A stretch of 64,000 bases of DNA from Halorientalis salina. GTDB lineage: Archaea; Halobacteriota; Halobacteria; Halobacteriales; Haloarculaceae. This document shows, in pieces, positions 24,965 to 32,740 of this stretch (positions are counted from its first letter, which is position 1; each line of letters starts with the position of its first letter). The stretch spans positions 186,001 to 250,000 of the forward strand of contig NZ_SOSC01000001.1 in assembly GCF_005049285.1 (NCBI RefSeq), given 5' to 3'. Below the pieces are notes generated by a model. It did no database searches, was not told the origin of the DNA, and saw only the letters and a program-made list of their open reading frames with translations. A program made the translations under genes and the position numbers.

Positions 24965-25261
24965 ATGGACGCGCCAACGCAGGAGATAACTGCCCTCGTG
25001 GGTCGGGAAGTGTACTCGAACAACGGTGTCTTCGTCGGCGAGGTAGAGGACGTTCGTCTGGACCTCGATGACGTGAAAGTGACCGGACTGGCACTCCACC
25101 AGGTCAACGGTGACCTGTTCGGCGAGAAGGTTCGCGGGACGCGCGGCGTCATCGTTCCCTACGACTGGGTCCAGGCCGTCGGCGACGTGGTACTCGTCAG
25201 CGACATCGTCGAGCGCATCCGGACCCCCGAAGACGAAGAAGAGAGCGAAGTCGCGGTCTGA
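24965..25261 (+). CDS. PRC-barrel domain protein
   Basis: A 98-residue single PRC-barrel protein: ITALVGREVYSNNGVFVGEVEDV then KVTGLALHQVNGDLFG and RGVIVPYDWVQAVGDVVLVSD, here cited by positions about 8-30, 39-55 and 63-84. Archaeal PRC-barrel proteins include CdpB1/CdpB2, which link FtsZ to the division membrane anchor SepF; this protein is of similar size, but the subgroup cannot be assigned by eye. The C-terminal DEEESEVAV is an acidic tail. It is convergent with the DHH-family gene, 14 bp away. Confidence 0.9.
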   Translation: MDAPTQEITALVGREVYSNNGVFVGEVEDVRLDLDDVKVTGLALHQVNGDLFGEKVRGTRGVIVPYDWVQAVGDVVLVSDIVERIRTPEDEEESEVAV

Positions 25262-25275
25262 TACGTTTCGGTTCT

Positions 25276-26733
25276 CTAACTGCCGTTACTGCTGCCGCCG
25301 TCGCTTCCCTCGACGCCCATCGCCTCGAAGAGTTTCGTCTTGACTGCCTGCTCGGTCAGTTCCAGCAGCGTGTCCCGGTTGTCCTCGTTCGTCTCGATAC
25401 CCGTGAAGATGCCGAGCGGGATCTCCGCGCTGGCGTCTGTCGAGTGGCCTGCCGTGTCCCCGATGTCGTCGAACGCGTCTTCGAGGACGGCCCCGATGTC
25501 CATCCGGATGTCCTTCGAGCGCGCGGCGAGATAGATCGTATCGTCGGCGAGTGCGAACACCGCCGTCGTCGTGATTCCTTCGAGGTTCAGGAGGTGCTGT
25601 GCAGCTTGCGAGAGGGCGTCGCGGTCGCGGATGAAGCCGGCGTTCGAGATGAGATGCGAGCCTTTGACCTCGCGGTTACGGATGGCTTCGGCGAGTACGT
25701 CGAGGGTCTCGGGCGACATCGACGGGGACTCGACCTGTTCGAGCGTGTCGTGGTCGGCGAACGGATACAGATACGCGGCCGCCGTCAGGTCGGCGGGCGT
25801 CGTGTCGCGTTTGAAATCCAGTGTCTCGGCGCGGATGCCGTAGAGGAGCGCCGTCGCGACGTTCTGGTCGACGTTCAGGTCGAGTTCCTGGATATACTTC
25901 GTGAGGATCGTCGAGGTGGCGGAGACGTTCGGGCGCACGTCCATGAACGTCGCGTCGTAGGCGTGCTCCGGCTCGAAGTGATCGATGATGACGTCGATGT
26001 CCTGGTCGATTTGCGGCTCGCCGCCCTTGGCGTGGTCGACGAGTGCGAACGTGTCGTACTCCGTGAGGTCGGCTTCACCGCCGGAGATGAGTTCGATGCC
26101 CAGCAGGTTGACGAACGCACGGTTTTCCTGATGCCCGATCTCGCCCTGATAGACGATGTCGGCGTCGATGTCCCTGCTCTCGGCGATGAGTCGGAGTGCG
26201 GCGGCGCTGGCGATCGAGTCCGGGTCGGGACTGCGGTGGATGAGAATCGCCATCCGTTTGTCCGTGTCGTCGATGACGTCGGCCAGTTGCGTGGCCTTGT
26301 ATTCGAGTTCGCCGGTCTCCAGGGCTCTGAGCGCGGAGTCGGCGATGACGGTCGAGGGATTGATGACCACGTCGGTACCGGCCTCGGTGAGTTCGTCGGC
26401 GGAGACCGGATCGTCCGCGCGGGCGATGATGAACTGTTCGCCGCCGTTCTCCCTGACGTTGGTGACGGCGGCCATGTTGGCCTCGACGTCCGAGGAGAGG
26501 ATCAGGAGGACGTCGCGGTCCTCGACCTCGTCGGTGAGCGACGGATCGCGGATGTCCGCGGCGCGAGCGTCGAGGTCCTGGTCGCGGAGGGCTTCGACCC
26601 GGCCTTCGTCCATGTCGAGGATGAGTACGTCCTTGTCCTCGGATTCGAGCTCTTCGGCGACAGCGTGGCCCACACTCCCACAGCCGAGAATCGCATACGT
26701 AGACATCGAGGCCATCGTGATGCCACTGCTCAT
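25276..26733 (-). CDS. RCK/TrkA-N plus DHH-DHHA1 phosphoesterase
   Basis: A 485-residue fusion. Residues 10-130 form a TrkA-N (RCK) nucleotide-binding domain (YAILGCGSVGHAVAEEL, LILDMDEGRV); residues 150-370 form a DHH phosphoesterase (HRSPDPDSIASAAAL, ALVDHAKGG, VIIDHFEPEH); residues 375-460 form a DHHA1-like domain. Family members cleave nanoRNA, pAp or cyclic dinucleotides. The diagnostic DHH motif reads DHF here. An ATG at 26733 lies 31 bp from the centre of a TTATAAG box, indicating a leaderless start; ATGs six and nine codons later are alternatives. The RCK domain suggests regulation by a bound nucleotide. Confidence 0.9.
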   Translation of the reverse strand: MSSGITMASMSTYAILGCGSVGHAVAEELESEDKDVLILDMDEGRVEALRDQDLDARAADIRDPSLTDEVEDRDVLLILSSDVEANMAAVTNVRENGGEQFIIARADDPVSADELTEAGTDVVINPSTVIADSALRALETGELEYKATQLADVIDDTDKRMAILIHRSPDPDSIASAAALRLIAESRDIDADIVYQGEIGHQENRAFVNLLGIELISGGEADLTEYDTFALVDHAKGGEPQIDQDIDVIIDHFEPEHAYDATFMDVRPNVSATSTILTKYIQELDLNVDQNVATALLYGIRAETLDFKRDTTPADLTAAAYLYPFADHDTLEQVESPSMSPETLDVLAEAIRNREVKGSHLISNAGFIRDRDALSQAAQHLLNLEGITTTAVFALADDTIYLAARSKDIRMDIGAVLEDAFDDIGDTAGHSTDASAEIPLGIFTGIETNEDNRDTLLELTEQAVKTKLFEAMGVEGSDGGSSNGS

Positions 26734-26760
26734 GATACAGACCGCTCGGGCCGGGAGCCA

Positions 26761-26767
26761 CTTATAA
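26761..26767 (-). promoter_or_regulatory. TATA box of the RCK-DHH gene
   Basis: On the minus strand the site reads TTATAAG and its centre is about 31 bp before the ATG at 26733, the usual spacing for a leaderless haloarchaeal transcript. It is what decides the start codon for that gene. Confidence 0.6.
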
Positions 26768-26891
26768 CACACACCTTCTCTCACCAGCGAAGCGCGGGTT
26801 GATAAGGGAGTTACGCACGGGCGCCACCGCGGGACCGCTGGACCACGAAAGGAAACGTATTTGAACCACACCCCGCTACGAAGAAACGCCA

Positions 26892-26965
26892 GGGCCGATA
26901 GCTCAGTCTGGCAGAGCGACGGCCTCTTAAGCCGTCGGTCAAGGGTTCAAATCCCTTTCGGCCCG
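26892..26965 (+). tRNA. tRNA-Lys (CTT anticodon)
   Basis: A 74-nt tRNA without intron. The acceptor arms GGGCCGA (26892-26898) and TCGGCCC (26958-26964) pair perfectly, followed by discriminator G. The anticodon stem ACGGC/GCCGT encloses the loop CTCTTAA, with anticodon CTT for Lys codon AAG. The T-arm GGGTTCAAATCCC is canonical. CCA is not encoded. A TTTT run follows directly, and a palindromic module copying the tRNA 3' end comes next. Confidence 0.96.
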
Positions 26966-27090
26966 TTTTACTCTGGCGCTCACACTTCGTGAGCGCCTGC
27001 TGTACGCTGCCGAAGGGTTTGAACGAGGCGAGTCGCAGCGCGACCGGAGGGAGCGATCGTCTCGGCGTGGTTCAAATCCCGTTCGGCCCG
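26966..27090 (+). repeat. Palindromic module duplicating the 3' end of tRNA-Lys
   Basis: After a 9-bp spacer stands a hairpin with 9-bp stem and ACTTC loop (26975-26997), then TGCTGT. An inverted copy of the tRNA T-arm/acceptor end follows at 27009-27024 (GCCGAAGGGTTTGAAC). A GC-rich inner stem (CGAGGCGA from 27024, pairing with TCGTCTCG ending near 27064) leads to a direct copy of the last 22 nt of the tRNA at 27069-27090 with one mismatch. The direct copies are exactly 125 bp apart. The same ordered parts follow tRNA-Trp at 36064-36186. Confidence 0.8.
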
Positions 27091-27147
27091 TATTCCTGGC
27101 GACGACCAAACCGTGAGTCACAACCGCGACTAAAACAAGCGGTTGAG

Positions 27148-27342
27148 TCAGTAGAGTCCTGGGTCGTCTCGTCGGGAAGTGGTCCGGGAGATCTGGTAGA
27201 GGAGACTACAGAGCAACAGGCTTCCGGCGACGGCCACCAGCAGGCCGAGTGAGGGGCTGACGAGGTGGTACAGCAGGGTCGCTGCGGCGAAGTCGACGGC
27301 CGTGAGCAGGAGGGCGTGGAGCGAGTGCGGGGCTGGGGACAT
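27148..27342 (-). CDS. Small two-helix membrane protein
   Basis: A 64-residue protein with two predicted transmembrane helices (ALLLTAVDFAAATLLYHL, residues 10-27, and SLGLLVAVAGSLLLCSLLY, residues 31-49) and a short charged C-terminus SRTTSRRDD. The helices end in turns typical of haloarchaeal small membrane proteins, but I recognise no named family. It is convergent with the tRNA-Lys region and reads away from the Liv promoter. Function is unknown. Confidence 0.6.
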   Translation of the reverse strand: MSPAPHSLHALLLTAVDFAAATLLYHLVSPSLGLLVAVAGSLLLCSLLYQISRTTSRRDDPGLY

Positions 27343-27654
27343 CTCAGTTTAGCGATGCGGGTCGGTATCAGTTAAGCCGTCTCAAATATCAAAGACCGAT
27401 TGTAGCTACTCGACGGGACCGATGTCTTCTCGGAACTCTGATATCCGGGCCTGGCGAAGGGGTTGCGACGCGGATCGTCGGCCGGTTCTGTCCACCGACA
27501 AGCCCTGATACCTGCGGCGTTTCCGTCGTTCCAATATACCTTCGGGTCGTTTCAGTTCCTGTCTCTCAGTACACTTTTATATCAGCGGAAAATTCTATTT
27601 TTCCAAGGCATGGTTGCGGGACGTTCACACGATACTAACCGGGAGGACATTGAC
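27343..27654. other. 312-bp divergent intergenic region upstream of the Liv operon
   Basis: It separates the small membrane protein gene from the Liv operon. It is AT-richer than its surroundings toward the right end and holds the TATA box at 27575-27582 and a GGGAGG ribosome-binding site at 27641-27646, but no gene that I can support. Confidence 0.6.
27575..27582 (+). promoter_or_regulatory. TATA box of the Liv transporter operon
   Basis: The sequence TTTTATAT is followed by an AT-rich stretch and predicts a start near 27605. This leaves a ~50-nt leader with a GGGAGG site eight bases before the ATG at 27655, one of the few leadered, Shine-Dalgarno-type starts in the window. Confidence 0.55.
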
Positions 27655-28938
27655 ATGAATGATAACAGAACGATTCCGGTCGACCGCCGGTCGTTTCTGA
27701 AGGCGACCGGTGCGACGGCCGCCGCGACCGGGTTGGCGGGGTGTCGCGGGTCGAGCGATAGCGGGGGGTTCAAGGTGGGCGTGCTGGCCCCTCTGAGCGG
27801 CGAGACGAGTGACATCGGCCAATCGATGGCCAACGGGGCGAAACTCGCCGTCGAGGAGATCAACGGTGAGGGGGGCATCGATGGGTCCGACGTCGAGGTG
27901 AGCGTCAAGGACACGGAGGGCGACCCCTCGACAGCCAAACAGAAGTACCAGCAGGACCTCGCGCTCGACGAGGACGTGGACGTGACGACCGGCGTGTTCA
28001 CGAGCGAGGTGTTGATGTCGCTGATGGACGCCATCGCGGAAAACGAGACAGTCCATCTCACGACGGGGGCCGCGACGCCGGAAGCGAGTCAGCTGGTCAG
28101 CGATAGCTACGACAAGTACAAGTACCATTTCCGTACAGGACCGTTGAACGCGGTCCAGCTCGGTCAGAACGTCGCGACGTTCGCGTTGAACGTGTTTCCC
28201 GACATCGACTGGAACCGGGTCTATCTGGTGATGGAAAACTTCGACTGGACCCGACCGGTCCAGGACGTCATCGAGCCGAAGCTCCGGGACAGCAGCGATA
28301 TCGAGGTCGTCGGTGCCGACCGGTTTTCGCCCCAGCAGACCGACTACGGAACGCTGTACGATCGGGTGGAGAACGCTGACGCCGATGCCGCGCTGGTCGC
28401 GATGGGGAACACCGGCGGCCAGGCCGTCACCTCGTGGTCGCGCGGCCAACGACCGTTCGGGTTCGGAGGCATCCACATCCCCGGCCAACTCCCGTCGTTC
28501 TACGGGGACACCATGGGGGCACCGGCGTACAGCATCACGCAGAACGTGGCGACCCCGACCAGTGAACTGACCGACAAGACACAGGACTTCATCGGCGCGT
28601 ACGAGGACAAGTTCGACAGTCTCCCCATCTACACCGGGTACATCACGTACGACGCGCTCTGGCAGTACGCGACCGTCGCCGGCGATCTCGACGGGGACCC
28701 CGGTAACGCCGACGACGTCATCACGGGATTAGAGGAGAGCTCCTACACTGGTGCCATCGGGACTATCGAGTACCACGGAGAAGGACAGCGGTTCGCACAC
28801 GACGTGATCTACTCGCAGGACAAGGTGAACCCGGTGTTCCAGCAGTGGCAACCCGACGGAAACGGCGGCGGGACGCAGGAAGTGATCTATCCCGAAGACT
28901 TCGCTACGGCAGACTACATGAAACCGAACTGGATCTAA
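27655..28938 (+). CDS. livK: Branched-chain amino acid-type ABC transporter substrate-binding lipoprotein
   Basis: A 427-residue extracytoplasmic binding protein of the LivJ/LivK type I fold. The N-terminus has a twin-arginine signal (DRRSFLKATG, residues 9-18) and a lipobox LAGCRG whose Cys would be lipidated. The mature protein begins KVGVLAPLSGETSDIGQSM and shows INGEGGIDG and TTGAATPEAS, typical of this family. The ATG at 27655 is chosen for its GGGAGG site and correct signal length; an in-frame ATG at 27610 adds 15 residues. Ligand may be a branched-chain amino acid, an amide or urea; sequence alone does not settle it. It heads livK-H-M-G-F. Confidence 0.92.
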   Translation: MNDNRTIPVDRRSFLKATGATAAATGLAGCRGSSDSGGFKVGVLAPLSGETSDIGQSMANGAKLAVEEINGEGGIDGSDVEVSVKDTEGDPSTAKQKYQQDLALDEDVDVTTGVFTSEVLMSLMDAIAENETVHLTTGAATPEASQLVSDSYDKYKYHFRTGPLNAVQLGQNVATFALNVFPDIDWNRVYLVMENFDWTRPVQDVIEPKLRDSSDIEVVGADRFSPQQTDYGTLYDRVENADADAALVAMGNTGGQAVTSWSRGQRPFGFGGIHIPGQLPSFYGDTMGAPAYSITQNVATPTSELTDKTQDFIGAYEDKFDSLPIYTGYITYDALWQYATVAGDLDGDPGNADDVITGLEESSYTGAIGTIEYHGEGQRFAHDVIYSQDKVNPVFQQWQPDGNGGGTQEVIYPEDFATADYMKPNWI

Positions 28939-28951
28939 CAGAGATATTGAC

Positions 28952-29815
28952 ATGGTAGATATACTTCCAATCGTTATCAGTTCGATAGTGAAGGGGTCGC
29001 TGTACGCGCTCGTCGCCGTGGGTTTCACGCTGATCTTCGGCGTCGGCGGCGTGTTGAACCTGGCCCACGGTGCGACGATAACCATCGGGGCCTACGCTGC
29101 GTACCTCATCGGAGAGGGGTACGCGCTCGGTGCACCCGGTGCCATCGCGGGAGCGATCATCGTTCCGGGGCTGTTCGGAGCGTTGATGTACATCGTGTTG
29201 ATCCGCCGGGTGCAGGACGATCCGGTCATCGTGATGATCATGACGCTCATCGCGTCGATCGGGGTGGAATCGCTGATTGGACAGATCGGGCCGAGCGGCC
29301 AGCAACCGCAGATCCTCGTCTCCGGGAACACCCCCGAAGTCCTCGGCGTCAGCGTCCAGTACCACGAGTTGCTGATCGTCTTCGTCTCGCTCGCGCTCAT
29401 CGGCGCGCTGTTCCTGTACGTGAACAGGACCGACACGGGGCGGGCAATCCTGGCGACCAGTCAGGACCGCAAAGGCGCGTTCCTCGTCGGGATCGATAGC
29501 TCGCGGATCAACCTCTGGATGTGGGTCCTGGCGAGCGTGCTGGCCGGTATCGCCGGGTTGTTCCTCATTCCGAGCGAAGGGCTTTCGGCGGACATGGGGC
29601 TGTGGCCGCTGATCTTCTCGTTCGCCATCGTCATCCTCGGTGGCCTGGGATCGATTCGGGGCAGCGTCGTCGGCGCGTACGTCATCGGGACGGTCGAAGT
29701 CATGACGACCTCGCTGGTCGATCCGAAACTGACGGGCCTGACGCCGCTGCTCCTGTTGCTGGTCGTGTTGTTCGTCCGTCCGTCGGGGCTGTTCGGACAG
29801 GAGGTGCAAGTCTGA
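28952..29815 (+). CDS. livH: Liv-type ABC transporter permease (LivH)
   Basis: A 287-residue inner-membrane permease with about eight hydrophobic helices. Hallmarks are YALVAVGFTLIFGVGGVLNLAHG near residue 13-35 (cited by its start YALVAVGFTL and end LNLAHG), the TDTGRAILATSQDRKGAFLVGID loop contacting the ATPases and the C-terminal VLFVRPSGLFGQ. It starts 13 bp after livK and is separated by one base from livM, so all belong to one transcript. Confidence 0.94.
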   Translation: MVDILPIVISSIVKGSLYALVAVGFTLIFGVGGVLNLAHGATITIGAYAAYLIGEGYALGAPGAIAGAIIVPGLFGALMYIVLIRRVQDDPVIVMIMTLIASIGVESLIGQIGPSGQQPQILVSGNTPEVLGVSVQYHELLIVFVSLALIGALFLYVNRTDTGRAILATSQDRKGAFLVGIDSSRINLWMWVLASVLAGIAGLFLIPSEGLSADMGLWPLIFSFAIVILGGLGSIRGSVVGAYVIGTVEVMTTSLVDPKLTGLTPLLLLLVVLFVRPSGLFGQEVQV

Positions 29816-29816
29816 G

Positions 29817-30965
29817 ATGAGTAATTCGGACCTCTCGGAACGGCTCGACGTCGAAGGCGGAACGTTCCGACAGTGGCTGAACCCGCTGAACAAACCGTTG
29901 CGACACAAGATCGGGCTGTTGGTGCTCCTGTTGCTGGCAGTGTTGCCGGTGGCGTTGACGAGTTCGGAGGCGTTGATCTTCGCCTCCGCGTTCTTCTTCG
30001 CGATGTTCGCGATGAGTTGGGATCTCGTCTCGGGCTACACCGGTCAGATCAGTTTCGGACACACCGTCTTCTTCACGGTCGGCGGGTACTCCGCGGCGCT
30101 GTTGAACATGGAGATGGGACTGAGCCCGCTCATGACGATTCCGGCGGGCGTCCTCGTGGCCGCACTCGCCGGGTTGGTGATCGGCGTCCCGACGCTGCGA
30201 TTGCGCGGCCCGTACCTGTCGCTGGTGACGCTGATCGCACCGCTGATCCTGTTCGGCGTCTTCCGGTACTTCCCGATATTCGGCGGCGAATCCGGTCTCT
30301 CAGGGGAGATTGACAACCTGTTCGGGCTGGGGTTCAACGACGTGATCCCGGTGTACTACCTCGCCTTCGGGCTGTTCGTCGTCGTGTTGACGGTTCTGCT
30401 GGCGGTGACCCGGTCCGACGCCGGTCGGATATTTACCGCGATTCGGGAGAGCGAGGACGCGGTCAACTCCGCCGGCCTCAACCCCGCGAAGTTCAAGATC
30501 TTCGCGTTCGTCCTCAGCGCGGCCATCGGTGGGCTCGCCGGGGCCGCGTTCGTCCACACGCCCAGCGCGTCGCCGACGCCGAACACCCTGCTGGCACTGG
30601 CGATCAACATCGAGATCATCATCGCCGTCTTCATCGGCGGGGCCGGAACCATCGTCGGCGCGGCCGCCGGCGGGTTGTTCTTCGGCCTGACGCGGAGCTT
30701 CCTCGAAGGATCCGAACTCGTCATTCCCGTGGCGAACGTGGCCATCGCCGAGGTGTATCTCATCCTCCTGTCGGTCATCGCCTTAGTCATCATCTACGCG
30801 CTACCGGGGGGCCTCCTGCGTGGCAGTATCGTCGGGGGACGACGGGTCCTCAACCGGAACAGCGACGAGGACGTAGCGACCGACGGCGGCGAGATGGTGA
30901 ACCCGGTCGCACAGATACTGAACAACTACCGCGATTTCCTCGGAGGTGACGACGATGAGCGCTGA
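29817..30965 (+). CDS. livM: Liv-type ABC transporter permease (LivM)
   Basis: A 382-residue permease, pairing with LivH in the membrane. Features are MSWDLVSGYTGQISFGHTVFF near residue 62 (start MSWDLVSGYTG), the RLRGPYLSLVTL segment, and the coupling loop SDAGRIFTAIRESEDAVNSAG (start SDAGRIF). After the last helix a ~45-residue charged cytoplasmic tail follows (NRNSDEDVATDGGEM), longer than in bacterial LivM. The end overlaps livG by 11 bp. Confidence 0.94.
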   Translation: MSNSDLSERLDVEGGTFRQWLNPLNKPLRHKIGLLVLLLLAVLPVALTSSEALIFASAFFFAMFAMSWDLVSGYTGQISFGHTVFFTVGGYSAALLNMEMGLSPLMTIPAGVLVAALAGLVIGVPTLRLRGPYLSLVTLIAPLILFGVFRYFPIFGGESGLSGEIDNLFGLGFNDVIPVYYLAFGLFVVVLTVLLAVTRSDAGRIFTAIRESEDAVNSAGLNPAKFKIFAFVLSAAIGGLAGAAFVHTPSASPTPNTLLALAINIEIIIAVFIGGAGTIVGAAAGGLFFGLTRSFLEGSELVIPVANVAIAEVYLILLSVIALVIIYALPGGLLRGSIVGGRRVLNRNSDEDVATDGGEMVNPVAQILNNYRDFLGGDDDER

Positions 30966-31743
30966 CCAGGACGCACCACCAGAGTGGAGCGACGAACTCG
31001 GACCGAACGACGGCATCCTCGTGATGTCGGAACTCACCAAACAGTTCGGCGGTATCACGGCCGTCGACGAACTCTCCTTTGCCGTCCAGGAGGAGGAGAT
31101 CCTGGGCTTCATCGGGCCGAACGGGGCCGGAAAGTCCACGACGTTCAACTGTATCAGCGGCATCTATCCGCCGACTGACGGGAACATCTGGTACAAGGGC
31201 GAGAACGTGACCGATCTCCCGCCGTACAAGATGGTCAAACGCGGGATGGCCCGGACCTTCCAGTCGTTCCGTCCGCTGGAGGACCGGACGGTGCTGCAAA
31301 ACATCGCCCTGCCGCTCGTGCCGGACAAACTGTTCTCGCTGGCCGGCCTGCGCGGTGAGACGATCAAGAAGGCCGAAGGCGTCTGTGAACTCGTGGGGCT
31401 CGACGACCGGATGGACATGACGCCCGACGAACTCCCCCACGCCGGGATGCTCAGGCTGGAACTCGGTCGGGCGCTGGCGACGAACCCCGACCTGCTCCTG
31501 CTGGACGAGCCCTTCGCCGGGCTCTCGGACCCGGAGGTCGAGAGCATCTCCGACCTCCTCAAGCAGTTGCGATCCGAGGCCGGCGTCACGCTCGTGGTCG
31601 TCGACCACAACATGCGCGGACTCTTCCCGCTCATCGACCGCGCGGTCGTCATTCGCTTCGGCGAGTTGCTCGCCGAGGGGACGCCAGAGGAGATCAGATC
31701 CGATCCCATGGTCAAGGAAGCGTACCTCGGGGGTGGGAACTGA
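30955..31743 (+). CDS. livG: Liv-type ABC transporter ATPase (LivG) with atypical signature motif
   Basis: A 262-residue ATPase. Walker A is GPNGAGKST (54-62), the LivG-specific GMARTFQSFRPL holds the Q-loop (98-109), and Walker B is LLLLDEP (180-186). The ABC signature, normally LSxGQ in this family, reads LPHAGMLR at 160-167, so the Gly-Gln pair is displaced. The H-loop VDHNMR is intact. If the signature works, it differs from the norm; alternatively LivF supplies the main active site. It overlaps livM upstream, and its stop shares a base with the livF start. Confidence 0.92.
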   Translation: MSADQDAPPEWSDELGPNDGILVMSELTKQFGGITAVDELSFAVQEEEILGFIGPNGAGKSTTFNCISGIYPPTDGNIWYKGENVTDLPPYKMVKRGMARTFQSFRPLEDRTVLQNIALPLVPDKLFSLAGLRGETIKKAEGVCELVGLDDRMDMTPDELPHAGMLRLELGRALATNPDLLLLDEPFAGLSDPEVESISDLLKQLRSEAGVTLVVVDHNMRGLFPLIDRAVVIRFGELLAEGTPEEIRSDPMVKEAYLGGGN

Positions 31744-32546
31744 TGAGCGGCAGCGAGACCCTCCTCGCGATCGACGACCTGGAAGTCACCTACGGGAAGG
31801 TGTCGGCGCTGCGCGGGGTATCCTTCGACGTCGATCAGGGCGATTTCGTCGCGATCATCGGGCCGAACGGCGCGGGGAAATCGACGCTGTCGGACGCCAT
31901 CGCCGGCTTCGTCGACTACGACGGCTCGATCGAGTACCTCGACGAGGAAGTCCGCGATCGGATGGTCGCCTCGTCGGTCGACATCATGCGCCAGCAAAAC
32001 CGAACGATCGGCGAGCGGATCGGAACGCTCACCGACCGCTACCTCACGAAGGGCGCACGGACCATGGTCCGCGACGGGCTGATCTACTGTACGGAGAAGC
32101 GCAACCTGTTCGGCGAGATGTCCGTCCAGAAGAACCTCCAGCTGGGGACCTACCAGCGGAAGGGGAACGTCTCACAGCGGATGGATTTCGTCTACGACCT
32201 GTTCCCGGTCCTCCAGGAGCGGCGCGACCAACTCGCACAGACGCTGAGTGGCGGCGAGCAGCAGCAACTCGCTATCGGTCGCGCGCTGATGAGCAACCCG
32301 CGGATGCTGTTGCTCGACGAACCGACGCTCGGACTCTCACCGCGAGTCCGGGAAGACATCGCCAACGCGCTCACGCAGATCCAGCAGGACGGCGTGACGG
32401 TCGTGCTCTGTGAGCAGAACGTGACCTTCGCGATGGACCTGGCGGATCAGGTGTACCTGATGGAGAACGGCCTGTTCGCCCGACAGGGGAACCCCGAGAC
32501 GCTACGGGGCGACGAGTACATCCAGAGCGTCTACCTGGGCGAGTAA
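31743..32546 (+). CDS. livF: Liv-type ABC transporter ATPase (LivF)
   Basis: A 267-residue ATPase with Walker A GPNGAGKST near residue 40, canonical signature LSGGEQQQL near 169, Walker B MLLLDEP near 189 and an intact CEQN switch. About 25 residues are inserted after the first beta sheet (RIGTLTDRYLTKGARTMVRD region), between Walker A and the CTEKRNLFGEMSV segment, compared with bacterial LivF. It is the final gene of the Liv operon, ending 44 bp before a tiny zinc-finger gene. Confidence 0.93.
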   Translation: MSGSETLLAIDDLEVTYGKVSALRGVSFDVDQGDFVAIIGPNGAGKSTLSDAIAGFVDYDGSIEYLDEEVRDRMVASSVDIMRQQNRTIGERIGTLTDRYLTKGARTMVRDGLIYCTEKRNLFGEMSVQKNLQLGTYQRKGNVSQRMDFVYDLFPVLQERRDQLAQTLSGGEQQQLAIGRALMSNPRMLLLDEPTLGLSPRVREDIANALTQIQQDGVTVVLCEQNVTFAMDLADQVYLMENGLFARQGNPETLRGDEYIQSVYLGE

Positions 32547-32590
32547 CTCCCGGGAAAGCTATTTTGGGCTGTTCGTCCCATCACTCACTG

Positions 32591-32716
32591 ATGTCTGGTC
32601 TCGAACGGTACGACTGTGACAACTGTGAGAAAGCTTTCAAAGCACACTCGGCGAGCAACGCCGCGGCGAACGCCTACTGCAGTCCGAACTGTGAGTCCGA
32701 GGGCAAAGGGTTCTGA
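32591..32716 (+). CDS. 41-residue zinc-finger micro-protein
   Basis: The short frame encodes MSGLERYDCDNCEKAF followed by an Ala-rich turn and YCSPNCESEGKGF. The C-x2-C and C-x3-C pairs (Cys9, Cys12, Cys31, Cys35) are spaced like a treble-clef or CxxC-type zinc site, as in the many haloarchaeal micro-proteins with paired cysteines. The ATG at 32591 sits about 20 bp after a TTTTGGGC segment. Target and function are unknown. Reality is supported by the paired cysteines and coding-like third positions, but not by homology that I can check. Confidence 0.65.
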   Translation: MSGLERYDCDNCEKAFKAHSASNAAANAYCSPNCESEGKGF

Positions 32717-32740
32717 TCGACCGGCACCACCGCGGTCGGG

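Noticed and set aside
26966-27090. Genomic-island attachment site pair
   Set aside because: The direct tRNA-end repeats are only 125 bp apart and enclose no integrase or cargo, so a classical integrated element is not present. The short-module reading is kept instead.
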